Below the pieces are notes generated by a model. That model was not told the origin of the DNA. It made no database searches and was given only the letters and a program-made list of their open reading frames with translations. A program made the position numbers and the translations under genes. A stretch of 15,141 bases of DNA from Methanobacteriota archaeon (lineage in GTDB: Archaea > Halobacteriota > Methanomicrobia > Methanomicrobiales > Methanoculleaceae): assembly GCA_023457135.1 (NCBI GenBank), contig JAEWMO010000149.1, positions 1 through 15,141 of the forward strand. The letters run 5' to 3'. Positions 1-6,219 of this stretch are shown here, one piece after another. The number at the start of each line of letters is the position of its first letter. Position 1 is the first letter of the stretch.

Positions 1-225
1 CCCGGAGCACCGGGCACAGCCACCCCGTCACCGGGCGCAACACCGACAACGACCCCGACACCGGAAGCGACGACAACCCTGGAGCCGGACGGCACGTCGA
101 CGCCCCAGCCGACGGAAACCCTGCCTCCGCTGACCTTCATAGCCGTGACGCCAACGACCCTCCCACCATTGACCTTCGTAACCTTCGTAACCCCGACGCC
201 AACCCAGCCGCCGGTAATCCTGTGA
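1..225 (+). CDS. C-terminal fragment of a Pro/Thr-rich, probably cell-surface protein
   Basis: Frame 1 is open from the window edge to a TGA at 223-225, giving 74 residues; the start lies outside the window. The peptide is almost all Pro, Thr, Ala, Ser and Gly with a few short hydrophobic patches (LPPLTF occurs twice) and ends in PPVIL. No folded domain, membrane anchor or sorting motif is visible in this part. Composition and style match the tail of the next gene (1288-1716), including runs such as TPTP and TTTLPP, so the two are probably tandem relatives and the missing N-terminal part may carry similar TolB-like repeats. Tails of this kind in archaeal secreted proteins are often taken to be glycosylated, extended stalks; that role is inferred here. 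The reading frame is well supported by its low-complexity composition and clean stop; function is unknown. Confidence 0.6.
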   Translation, partial: PGAPGTATPSPGATPTTTPTPEATTTLEPDGTSTPQPTETLPPLTFIAVTPTTLPPLTFVTFVTPTPTQPPVIL

Positions 226-301
226 TTGAAACGGGAACGGGGTGAAACCCGGCACCAAACTACCGGCCCGCACGCCACGACACGGGCAACCGGAGGGTCC
301 T

Positions 302-326
302 GGATAGAGGCGGTTCGCCTCTATCC
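302..326. repeat. Perfect 11-bp inverted repeat (hairpin)
   Basis: Arms 302-312 (GGATAGAGGCG) and 316-326 pair perfectly around a 3-base loop, 77 bases after the stop of the upstream gene. It resembles an intrinsic terminator stem, but the sequence after it is C-rich and has no T-run on the plus strand. It may mark the mRNA 3' end or an RNA processing site, or be a DNA-level palindrome. The pairing is certain; the role is open. Confidence 0.55.
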
Positions 327-480
327 CCCACACCCCGGAACTTTCGACCCCGCCGTGACCCCTTGCTCCCAGAGGGTCGCTATACGGGTCGGCGCGGAAC
401 CCCCTCCACGCCCGAAAGGCCAGGGGCGGGGCATTGCAGCGGAAAGACCGGCCTGAACCGCCCTGCACCCGGCAGGCTGC

Positions 481-489
481 TATTATATA
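481..489 (+). promoter_or_regulatory. Candidate archaeal TATA box for the secreted repeat protein
   Basis: TATTATATA stands out in GC-rich surroundings and fits an archaeal TATA box. It would place transcription start near 508-512. No clear purine-rich BRE precedes it, which lowers confidence. The resulting leader of about 180 bases would contain all the hairpins between 528 and 687. Confidence 0.45.
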
Positions 490-622
490 CACTCATGCAT
501 ATTCACCCCGCCGAGGAAGGATCACCCCGCGGTCTCTCCCCGCGTTCCCTGTGACAACCGTTCGATCTCCACGCAATAGAACCCCTGTGCTCTCATGGTC
601 CCGAAAGGCTGCCGGGAACCTT

Positions 623-687
623 TCTCCTGGATACGGGGAGTTTTCCGGCCCGGCATTCCAGAGACGGGCCGGAAAACCTCCAGGAGG
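623..687 (+). promoter_or_regulatory. Leader hairpin that occludes the ribosome binding site
   Basis: Arms 640-652 and 665-677 pair perfectly over 13 bp around a 12-base loop. Below this, 635-638 can pair with 678-681 (one G-U, with A639 bulged), and 623-628 can pair with 682-687 (one U-G) across a left-side bulge at 629-634. The full structure is about 23 pairs. Its right arm ends with AGGAGG (682-687), the ribosome binding site of the gene starting at 691-697, so folding would hide it. A competing small stem joins 624-627 to 637-640, and 619-624 can pair upstream with 603-608, so alternative folds are possible. A translational switch is inferred; the pairing is read directly. Confidence 0.5.
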
Positions 688-693
688 CTAATG

Positions 694-1719
694 ATGATGG
701 ATCTACGCAGATTTTATGTACCGGCGCTGGCGCTGCTCGCCCTCGCGCTCCTTGCCGGCGCCGCATCGGCCGCGGAGCACCAGGTCACGAACGCCACGGT
801 CGACCAGGTCTATGCGACGGTCCTTGACGACCGCATCCTCTGGTCCGACAACCGGACGGGCGACTACGACGTCTACCTCTACAACCTGACGGAGGCGGGC
901 GAACGCACCCTCTCCCCGGCAGGCACCGACCAGTTCGCAACGGCACTCCCTGCGGGGATGATGATGAGCGGTGAGCGAGTCGTCTGGGAGGACAACCGGA
1001 GCGGCAACCGCGACATCTACCTCTATGACCTTGCGACAGGAGAGGAGACCCGGATCACGAACGGGACCGGCCACGAGGTCAACCCCGCCATCGCCGGGGA
1101 CTGGATCGTCTGGCAGGACGACCGGAACGGCAACTGGGATATCTACCTCTACGACATCGCCACAGGAGTGGAGACGCAGATCACCGCGGACGAGAACGTG
1201 CAGATGACCCCTGCGGTCACGGAGGGTATGGTCGTCTGGAATGATTACCGGAACGGCAACTGGGACATCTATGCCTGGACCCCCGACGCGGCGGCACCGT
1301 CCGCGCCGTCCGCGCCGGGACCGGCCGGTGCACCCACTCCGGTGATCCCGGGCCAGGGTCTAACCCCCGGTGCGCCCGGTGTGCCCACCCTGCCAGCAGC
1401 CGCAACCCCCGCACCTGCCGCTCCGGCGCCGGGGACGACATCCGCGACGAACGCAACAACGACCCTGCCGCCGGGAGAAACGCCTACACCGACGGAACCA
1501 GGGGCAATACTAACCTGGACGCCCGTGACCCCCATAACACCGGGGATGGGCGAGATTATCGTGGTACCCGAGACCGCCAGAACTCTGGCGCCCCGGGATC
1601 CGCCGGACGACGACGCGCCGCCCCTGATAACCGCAGGGGTCACGCTGCCGCGGGGCGACCTGCCGGTGACAGTCCCGATCGTGAGCGACATACCACCTGT
1701 AGCCGAGCCCGTAGAGTGA
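694..1719 (+). CDS. Secreted TolB-like repeat protein with Pro/Thr-rich tail
   Basis: The protein has 341 residues from the 694 start. It opens with a signal peptide: a short Arg-containing N-region, a hydrophobic Ala/Leu core and a likely cleavage after AASA. Four TolB-like repeats follow (835 to about 1287), each with a W-x-D-x-R-x-G-N-x-D-I-Y core, of the kind found in beta-propellers. From 1288 on, the chain is Pro/Thr/Ala-rich and of low complexity, ending in an acidic, Pro-rich stretch with no membrane anchor or PGF-type sorting motif. It is therefore probably exported and held at the cell surface, or released. Three in-frame ATGs lie at 691, 694 and 697; AGGAGG at 682-687 spaces best to 694 or 697. 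The frame stays open back to 595, but that extension would bury the signal peptide. Substrate and partners are unknown; four repeats are too few for a usual six- to eight-bladed propeller. Confidence 0.75.
   Translation: MMDLRRFYVPALALLALALLAGAASAAEHQVTNATVDQVYATVLDDRILWSDNRTGDYDVYLYNLTEAGERTLSPAGTDQFATALPAGMMMSGERVVWEDNRSGNRDIYLYDLATGEETRITNGTGHEVNPAIAGDWIVWQDDRNGNWDIYLYDIATGVETQITADENVQMTPAVTEGMVVWNDYRNGNWDIYAWTPDAAAPSAPSAPGPAGAPTPVIPGQGLTPGAPGVPTLPAAATPAPAAPAPGTTSATNATTTLPPGETPTPTEPGAILTWTPVTPITPGMGEIIVVPETARTLAPRDPPDDDAPPLITAGVTLPRGDLPVTVPIVSDIPPVAEPVE
835..1287 (+). repeat. Four tandem TolB-like repeat units in the coding sequence
   Basis: Units begin with I/V-L/V-W codons at 835, 979, 1105 and 1231, so the periods are 48, 42 and 42 residues. 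The second, third and fourth units are close at the DNA level too (for example CCGGAACGGCAACTGGGA in units three and four), which suggests fairly recent duplication or exchange. The fourth unit breaks off after IYAW and runs into the Pro/Thr-rich tail, so it is a half unit. The first is the most diverged. Confidence 0.75.
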
Positions 1720-1754
1720 TGGAGGAAGTACAGGCGCATCCGCTCGCCGCGGAG

Positions 1755-1765
1755 AAAAACAAAAA
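1755..1765 (-). terminator. Oligo-T terminator of the rps12-rps7-fusA operon
   Basis: On the minus strand the sequence reads TTTTTGTTTTT, about 20 bases after the fusA stop codon. Archaeal RNA polymerase stops at such T-runs, with or without a hairpin. It sits in the 66-base gap between the convergent secreted-protein gene and fusA. No matching T-run is seen on the plus strand for the secreted-protein gene. Confidence 0.65.
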
Positions 1766-1785
1766 GGGAGGGTATCGGGGGGTGA

Positions 1786-3978
1786 TTACGCCAGGTAGTC
1801 TTCCGGCCGGGGGATCTGTTCCTTCAGACCCTTGCGCCGGCGGATACCCTTGACCACTTCGTCGACCATACCCGCCGGGACGATCTCGAACCCGGCGAAC
1901 TCGGTGCTCCACATCGCACGGCCTTCGGTGGCAGACCGGACATCTCCGGCAAACCCGAAGAGCTCGGCGACCGGCGCCTTGCCGATGATCGTCATCGTGT
2001 CGCCTTCGCTCAGCATATCGAAGACCTGACCGCGCCGGCCCTGGATCTGGGAGGTTGCCGCTCCCATCTGCTCGCTCGGGACCGTGATCTGGATCTTCTG
2101 GGTCGGCTCGAGCAGCGAGTCGCCTGCCATCAGGAGACCTGCCTTGACGGCGCTCCGGACTGCCGGGATGACCTGGGCGGGACCGCGGTGGATGGCGTCC
2201 TCGTGGAGCTTCACGTCCACCAGCCGGATCTTCAGGTTCTGGACCTGCTCGTCGGCGAGCGGGCCGCCGCGGAGCGCCTCGCGCCAGCCGTCAAGGACCA
2301 GTTCCATCGTCTCGTTCAGGTACTGGATACCCTTCGTCATGTCGATGAACATGTTGGTCCCTTCGATGGCCTTGACGTTCTTGGCCTCGTCCTTGTCCAT
2401 GCCGGCGGCCACGAGGGCGTCACGCCGCTCGACTGCCTGCTGGTTCATCGAGATCTCGCCGTCCAGGATCTTCCTGACGACCGCGGGGTCCATCGGTTCG
2501 AGCTCGATGTAGAACCGGTTGTGGCGGTTCGGCGACTTCCCTTCGACCGGGCCGGCACTGCCGGTGACGGTCTCGCGGTAGACGACGATCGGCGGGGAGG
2601 TGATGATATCGACACCCTTGTCGCGCCGGATACGGCCGGTGATGATCTCGAGATGGAGCTCACCCATGCCGCTGATCAGGTGCTCGCCGGTCTCCTCGTT
2701 GATCGAGACCTGGACCGTCGGGTCTTCCTTTGCGACCTGGCGGAGAACCTCGACGAGTTTCGGGAGGTCCTTCATGTTCTTCGCTTCGACGGCGACGGTC
2801 ATGACCGGCTCGGAGTAATGCTTCAGCGACTCGAAGGGAGTCATCTCGATGAGCGTCGTGACGGTCGAACCGACGATGGCGTCCTTCAAGCCCGTGACGG
2901 CTGCGATGTTCCCGGCCGGGAGCGCCTCAACCTCGATCCGCTCGGCACCCATGAAGATGCCGACCTGGGCGAGACGGTTTGCACGCTTTGCGGCGCCCAT
3001 GATGTAGCACTCGGTACCCCGGCGGAGCGTCCCCGAGAAGAGACGGCCGGTGGCGACCTCGCCCGCGTGCGGGTCAAACGAGATATCCGTGACCATCAGG
3101 CAGGCAGGCCCGTTCGGGTCGCAGTTGACCATGGCCTTGCCCTCGGCGGTGCTGTAGTCACCGTGCCAGATGATGTGGATACGCCGGTCCTGGGCCTGGA
3201 GGGGGTTTGGCAGGTGCTTGACCACCATGTCGAGGAGGACGGCGTGGAGCGGGCTGTTCTTTGAGAGCCACTTCATGTCGCCGGAGTTGCACTTCTCAAA
3301 GACATCCTTGAACGAGACGTTGCTCTTCTTCATGAAGGGAACGGAGACCGCCCAGTTGTAGAGCGCGGAGCCGAAGGCGACGGTGCCCTTTACGGGATCG
3401 AGTTTCCAGCCTTCGTTGTACATCTTCTCGTTCATGCCCTTGATCAGCTTGTTGACCTTGTCGATCACCTTTGCGAGGCGGATCTGCATCTCCTGCTCGT
3501 CCACCTTCAGCTCGTTGACCAGCCGGTCGACCTTGTTGATGAAGAGAACCGGGCGGACACCCTCTTTGAGCGCCTGCCGGAGCACGGTCTCTGTCTGGGG
3601 CATGGTCCCCTCGACCGCGTCCACCACGACGACGGCGCCGTCGACCGCACGCATGGCGCGGGTCACGTCACCGCCGAAGTCCACGTGGCCGGGGGTATCG
3701 ATCATGTTGATGAGATACTCGGTCCCGTCGTACTCGTGGACCATCGAGACGTTGCTCGCGTCGATGGTGATACCGCGTGCCTGCTCCTCCTCGTCGGAGT
3801 CCATGAAGAGTTGCTTGCCCGCCAGCTCCTCGCTGATCATGCCTGCGCCTGAAAGCAGGTTGTCTGAAAGTGTTGTCTTACCGTGATCGATGTGGGCGAC
3901 GATACCGATGTTCCGGATACGCTCCGGCTTGTCCATCAGCTCCGTCACCCGCTCTACCATCTTCTTTCGTCGGGTCAT
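1786..3978 (-). CDS. fusA: Translation elongation factor 2 (aEF-2)
   Basis: This GTPase moves tRNA and mRNA through the ribosome after peptide bond formation. It has 730 residues, full length for archaeal EF-2, and starts in the family manner (MTRRKKMVERV). GTP-binding motifs are intact: AHIDHGKT at 28-35, DTPGH at 94-98 and NKVD at 148-151. In domain IV the loop DAIHRGPAQ carries His597, the residue modified to diphthamide in archaea and eukaryotes. GGTGA three bases before the ATG supports the start. It is the last gene of rps12-rps7-fusA, 27 bases after the rps7 stop, and ends before an oligo-T terminator. Tuf and rps10, which usually follow in archaea, are absent here. Nothing suggests loss of function. 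Confidence 0.97.
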   Translation of the reverse strand: MTRRKKMVERVTELMDKPERIRNIGIVAHIDHGKTTLSDNLLSGAGMISEELAGKQLFMDSDEEEQARGITIDASNVSMVHEYDGTEYLINMIDTPGHVDFGGDVTRAMRAVDGAVVVVDAVEGTMPQTETVLRQALKEGVRPVLFINKVDRLVNELKVDEQEMQIRLAKVIDKVNKLIKGMNEKMYNEGWKLDPVKGTVAFGSALYNWAVSVPFMKKSNVSFKDVFEKCNSGDMKWLSKNSPLHAVLLDMVVKHLPNPLQAQDRRIHIIWHGDYSTAEGKAMVNCDPNGPACLMVTDISFDPHAGEVATGRLFSGTLRRGTECYIMGAAKRANRLAQVGIFMGAERIEVEALPAGNIAAVTGLKDAIVGSTVTTLIEMTPFESLKHYSEPVMTVAVEAKNMKDLPKLVEVLRQVAKEDPTVQVSINEETGEHLISGMGELHLEIITGRIRRDKGVDIITSPPIVVYRETVTGSAGPVEGKSPNRHNRFYIELEPMDPAVVRKILDGEISMNQQAVERRDALVAAGMDKDEAKNVKAIEGTNMFIDMTKGIQYLNETMELVLDGWREALRGGPLADEQVQNLKIRLVDVKLHEDAIHRGPAQVIPAVRSAVKAGLLMAGDSLLEPTQKIQITVPSEQMGAATSQIQGRRGQVFDMLSEGDTMTIIGKAPVAELFGFAGDVRSATEGRAMWSTEFAGFEIVPAGMVDEVVKGIRRRKGLKEQIPRPEDYLA

Positions 3979-4005
3979 AGTTCACCAAAAAATAATGGAG
4001 TGGGA

Positions 4006-4602
4006 TTAACGGGCAGCCTTTGCAATGCGCTCTCTTTCTTCTTTCTTCGAGACCGCGTAGGAGCGCGTGTCACCGTTCGCGGCGGAGATCAGCTCTTCCG
4101 CAAGTGCCTCGCTCACGCTCTTCTTCTTCTTGTGGCTCGCCTGCAGGACACCGGCGGTGATGAACCGCAGGGCGACGTCGACACGCCTCTGGGGTGCGGT
4201 GTCGACCGACTTCGGGACGTTGATACCGCCGTACTTCAGACGGACGGTCTCCTCACGGGGCCCGGTGTTCGCGACCGCGTCGACCAGCACCTGGACCGGG
4301 TTCTTCTTCGTCTTCCTGTTGATGATCTCGAAGGCGTCCCGGACGATGCGGATGGCGAGTTCTTTCTTGCCGGTGTTGTTCTCAGTCTGCATCAGCTTGT
4401 TGATCAGGCGCTCGACGATCAGCATGTTGCTCTTATTGAACTGCTGGCCGGCAAGCTTGCCGCAGGAGTGCGGCACGATCATCGTGTGCAGGTTTACGTA
4501 GCGGGCAAGGCTCGGATCATGGATCTCGACCTCGCTCATGTCCCAGCGGTTAAAGAGGAGTTGCTGTGCCGCCCCTGCTTCCGCTTCTGCTGCTTCTACC
4601 AT
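4006..4602 (-). CDS. rps7: Small-subunit ribosomal protein uS7
   Basis: uS7 binds the 3' major domain of 16S rRNA, nucleates head assembly and lies by the E-site tRNA. The 198 residues fit archaeal uS7: an acidic Ala/Glu-rich N-terminus, then the conserved core (NLHTMIVPHSCGK, then NKLMQTENNTGKK) and a basic C-terminus. The start is fixed by GGAGGT, which overlaps the last codons and stop of rps12 and lies 8 bases before this ATG, so translation of the two genes is probably coupled. A Met at residue 22 is a less likely start. It lies between rps12 (6 bases upstream) and fusA (27 bases downstream) in one transcript. Confidence 0.96.
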   Translation of the reverse strand: MVEAAEAEAGAAQQLLFNRWDMSEVEIHDPSLARYVNLHTMIVPHSCGKLAGQQFNKSNMLIVERLINKLMQTENNTGKKELAIRIVRDAFEIINRKTKKNPVQVLVDAVANTGPREETVRLKYGGINVPKSVDTAPQRRVDVALRFITAGVLQASHKKKKSVSEALAEELISAANGDTRSYAVSKKEERERIAKAAR

Positions 4603-4608
4603 ACCAGA

Positions 4609-5037
4609 TTACCTCCGCGGCTTCTCCTTGCGCCCGATGACCATTTCATTCAGGCTGACGTTGTTGACCTTGGTCACCACGAACCGGACGCCGGGGATAT
4701 CACCCATCGACCGGCCCAGCCTGCCGCCGATGCCCTCGATCTCGACCTCATCGTGCTCGTCGATGAAGTTGATGGCGCCGTCGCCGACGGCGAATGCGGT
4801 TACCTGACGGCCGTTCTTGATCAGCTGCACGCGGACGCACTTTCTGATCGCAGAGTTCGGCTGCTTTGCCTCAACACCCACCTTCTCGAGAACGATCCCG
4901 CGGCCCTGCGGCGCTCCCTCAAGGGGGTCGGATTTCACATCGAGTCCGAGCTGACGCCGCGCGTAGTTGGTGTCGTGCCACCGGTCGTTCTTTGCGTCGC
5001 GCTTCAGCTTTCGGGCTGCAAATTTACCATTTCCCAT
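4609..5037 (-). CDS. rps12: Small-subunit ribosomal protein uS12
   Basis: uS12 lies at the decoding centre and helps control the accuracy of codon reading. The 142 residues match archaeal uS12 in length and are basic at both ends. The decoding-centre loop KQPNSAIRK (58-66) is intact, as is EGIGGRLGRS (101-110). No substitution known to give streptomycin resistance was assessed. GAGGGT lies 6 bases before the ATG. It is the first gene of the operon and is divergent from queD; a TATA-like box at 5089-5096 probably drives it. The rpo and nusA genes often found upstream of rps12 in archaea are not here. Confidence 0.97.
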   Translation of the reverse strand: MGNGKFAARKLKRDAKNDRWHDTNYARRQLGLDVKSDPLEGAPQGRGIVLEKVGVEAKQPNSAIRKCVRVQLIKNGRQVTAFAVGDGAINFIDEHDEVEIEGIGGRLGRSMGDIPGVRFVVTKVNNVSLNEMVIGRKEKPRR

Positions 5038-5069
5038 CGAATACCCTCGTATAGGTTGAATTTGTAGAT

Positions 5070-5082
5070 AGGAGCAACTCCT
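5070..5082. repeat. Small inverted repeat between rps12 TATA box and start
   Basis: AGGAG and CTCCT arms flank CAA. It lies between the rps12 TATA-like box and the predicted start of transcription, so a protein bound here could block RNA polymerase. Short enough to occur by chance. Confidence 0.3.
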
Positions 5083-5088
5083 GGTGTG

Positions 5089-5096
5089 CTATAAAG
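5089..5096 (-). promoter_or_regulatory. TATA box of the rps12 operon
   Basis: The minus strand reads CTTTATAG, about 55 bases before the rps12 ATG, which predicts a leader of about 28 bases that includes the ribosome binding site. A second AT-rich element on the same strand (5112-5121, ATATATAAAT) would give a leader of about 50 bases. Either could serve; the nearer one fits usual archaeal spacing well. Confidence 0.55.
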
Positions 5097-5097
5097 C

Positions 5098-5107
5098 AAC
5101 GCGCGTT
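5098..5107. promoter_or_regulatory. Perfect 10-bp palindrome AACGCGCGTT in divergent promoter
   Basis: AACGCGCGTT reads the same on both strands and lies directly upstream of the rps12 TATA-like box, between it and the AT-rich element at 5112-5121, where a BRE or operator would be. A dimeric regulator binding here could affect both rps12 and queD. The function is inferred. Confidence 0.35.
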
Positions 5108-5112
5108 ACGGA

Positions 5113-5120
5113 TTTATATA
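5113..5120 (+). promoter_or_regulatory. Alternative TATA-like box for queD
   Basis: TTTATATA fits an archaeal TATA box well and would start transcription near 5140, giving queD a leader of about 70 bases. The same bases can also act on the minus strand for rps12. It competes with the closer element at 5175-5188. Confidence 0.4.
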
Positions 5121-5174
5121 TTGTGGAACCCGTCCGCGCGCCGATCTTTCGCCTTAGTTATTTGATCGGGAGCT

Positions 5175-5188
5175 GATATAATATTATA
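5175..5188 (+). promoter_or_regulatory. TATA box of queD, predicting a leaderless mRNA
   Basis: GATATAATATTATA is a strong AT-rich island centred about 29 bases before the ATG at 5211. Usual archaeal TATA-to-start spacing puts the first transcribed base only a few bases before that ATG. No ribosome binding site precedes the ATG, which fits leaderless translation. Confidence 0.55.
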
Positions 5189-5210
5189 CCCTGGCGAGCA
5201 ACCTTCATTG

Positions 5211-5624
5211 ATGATAACCCGGATATACAAGGAGGTTTTTTTCGAGGCGACACATCGCCTGATCCACTATCAGGGCAAGTGTTTCCGATTGCACGGCCAC
5301 CAGTGGCGGGTCGAGGTCTGGATCGAGGGTACGGCCGACGAGCGCACCGGGATCGTCCTTGACTACAACTGTATCAAGGAGGTCGTCGGGCGGTTCGACC
5401 ACCAGGTGATCCTGAACGCAGAAGACCCCATGGCTGCGTGCATCGAGACGTTCCACCCCGTCCTCACCACCGCGGGCGACCCGACGAGCGAGCTCCTCGC
5501 GGGGCTGATCGCGGAGATGATCGACGCCGAGGCCGCACGCCGGGGACACGACGCCCGGGTGGCGAAGATCCGGGTATGGGAGTCGGTCTCCTGTTACGCA
5601 GAGCGCACCTATGATCGTCAGTGA
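5211..5624 (+). CDS. queD: 6-carboxytetrahydropterin synthase (QueD)
   Basis: QueD turns 7,8-dihydroneopterin triphosphate into 6-carboxy-tetrahydropterin, the first committed step to preQ0, from which archaea make archaeosine at tRNA position 15. The 137 residues have the zinc ligands His15, His28 and His30 (HGH), the catalytic Cys24 in C-x3-HGH, and the FDH motif with His64. PTSELLA and the C-terminal WES supply the rest of the pterin pocket. The order with queE and queC favours QueD over a pterin synthase of another pathway. A TTG at 5208 is in frame, but ATG 5211 is preferred because it fits the TATA spacing. It begins a tight operon and overlaps queE by 14 bases. The GTP cyclohydrolase that supplies its substrate is not in the window. 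Confidence 0.93.
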   Translation: MITRIYKEVFFEATHRLIHYQGKCFRLHGHQWRVEVWIEGTADERTGIVLDYNCIKEVVGRFDHQVILNAEDPMAACIETFHPVLTTAGDPTSELLAGLIAEMIDAEAARRGHDARVAKIRVWESVSCYAERTYDRQ

Positions 5625-6219
5625 GATCTTCCGGAGCCTCCAGGGGGAGGGGAAGAACCAGGGGCGGCCCTGCACCTTCATCAGGCTCGTCGGGTGCAAC
5701 CTCCGGTGCGCCTGGTGCGACACCTCCTACGCCTGGGAAGGCGGGCAGGAGATGAGCGTCACCGAGGTCCTCGACCGGGTCTGGCTGCAGAACGGGAAGC
5801 ATATCTGCATCACCGGCGGAGAGCCGCTTCTCCAGGGCGAAGAACTCCTCAAACTTCTCAGGAGGTTCAGCCTCCACGGCTACACGGTCGAGATCGAGAC
5901 GAACGGCACCCGCGACTTCCGCGAGATGCAGGCCTACGCCTCCATCTGCATGGACGTCAAATGCCCCTCCTCGGGCGAGCGGAGCGATCTCCGGCTCCTG
6001 CCCTTCCTCACCCCCCACGACAGCGTCAAGTTCGTCGTGGCGAACGAGGACGACTTCCTCTATGCCCGGGCGGTGATGGCCCGCTACGATATCCGGGCCG
6101 AGATCATCATCACGCCGGTCGAGGGGTCCGACTACCGCGCCATCGCGGACTATATCGTCGAGGAGAACCTCCCGGTGAGGTTCCAGTTGCAGCTCCACAA
6201 GATCCTGGGGATGAAATGA
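5611..6219 (+). CDS. queE: 7-carboxy-7-deazaguanine synthase (QueE), radical SAM
   Basis: QueE contracts the ring of 6-carboxy-tetrahydropterin to make 7-carboxy-7-deazaguanine, using SAM, a 4Fe-4S cluster and magnesium. The 202 residues begin with the family signature FRSLQGEG (7-14). Cluster ligands are Cys29, Cys33 and Cys36 in CNLRCAWCDT, and TGGEP (68-72) binds SAM. The protein is short, as is usual for QueE, with a trimmed barrel. It starts inside the end of queD (14-base overlap) with no clear ribosome binding site, so it is probably translated by coupling. Its stop overlaps the queC start. Confidence 0.95.
   Translation: MIVSEIFRSLQGEGKNQGRPCTFIRLVGCNLRCAWCDTSYAWEGGQEMSVTEVLDRVWLQNGKHICITGGEPLLQGEELLKLLRRFSLHGYTVEIETNGTRDFREMQAYASICMDVKCPSSGERSDLRLLPFLTPHDSVKFVVANEDDFLYARAVMARYDIRAEIIITPVEGSDYRAIADYIVEENLPVRFQLQLHKILGMK

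Larger units (their letters stand above)
226..690. other. Long noncoding interval and structured 5' leader
   Basis: This stretch separates two surface-protein genes and holds no convincing gene. Open frames here lack the residue composition of a folded protein and have no good ribosome binding site. It contains a perfect 11-bp hairpin (302-326), a TATA-like box near 481-489, a small GC hairpin (arms 528-532 and 540-544, loop 533-539), a 6-bp hairpin (arms 603-608 and 619-624) and a long hairpin running into the next gene's ribosome binding site (623-687). If transcription starts about 25 bases after the TATA-like box, the next gene has a leader of roughly 180 bases, long for an archaeal mRNA. 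No tRNA or known riboswitch was recognised by eye. Confidence 0.6.

Noticed and set aside
226..456. A 76-codon open frame after the first gene
   Set aside because: No ribosome binding site, an unusual composition, and it runs through the perfect hairpin at 302-326.
226..690. CRISPR array, tRNA or insertion sequence in the noncoding interval
   Set aside because: No spaced direct repeats, no cloverleaf and no transposase or terminal repeats were found by eye.
595..693. An upstream ATG start for the secreted repeat protein
   Set aside because: It would add a basic stretch before the signal peptide and lies inside the leader hairpin; AGGAGG directly before 691-697 gives the better start.
2188..5067. 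Long plus-strand open frames (2188-3264 and 3883-5067) across fusA, rps7 and rps12
   Set aside because: They are shadows of the conserved minus-strand genes and have no recognisable domains or ribosome binding sites.
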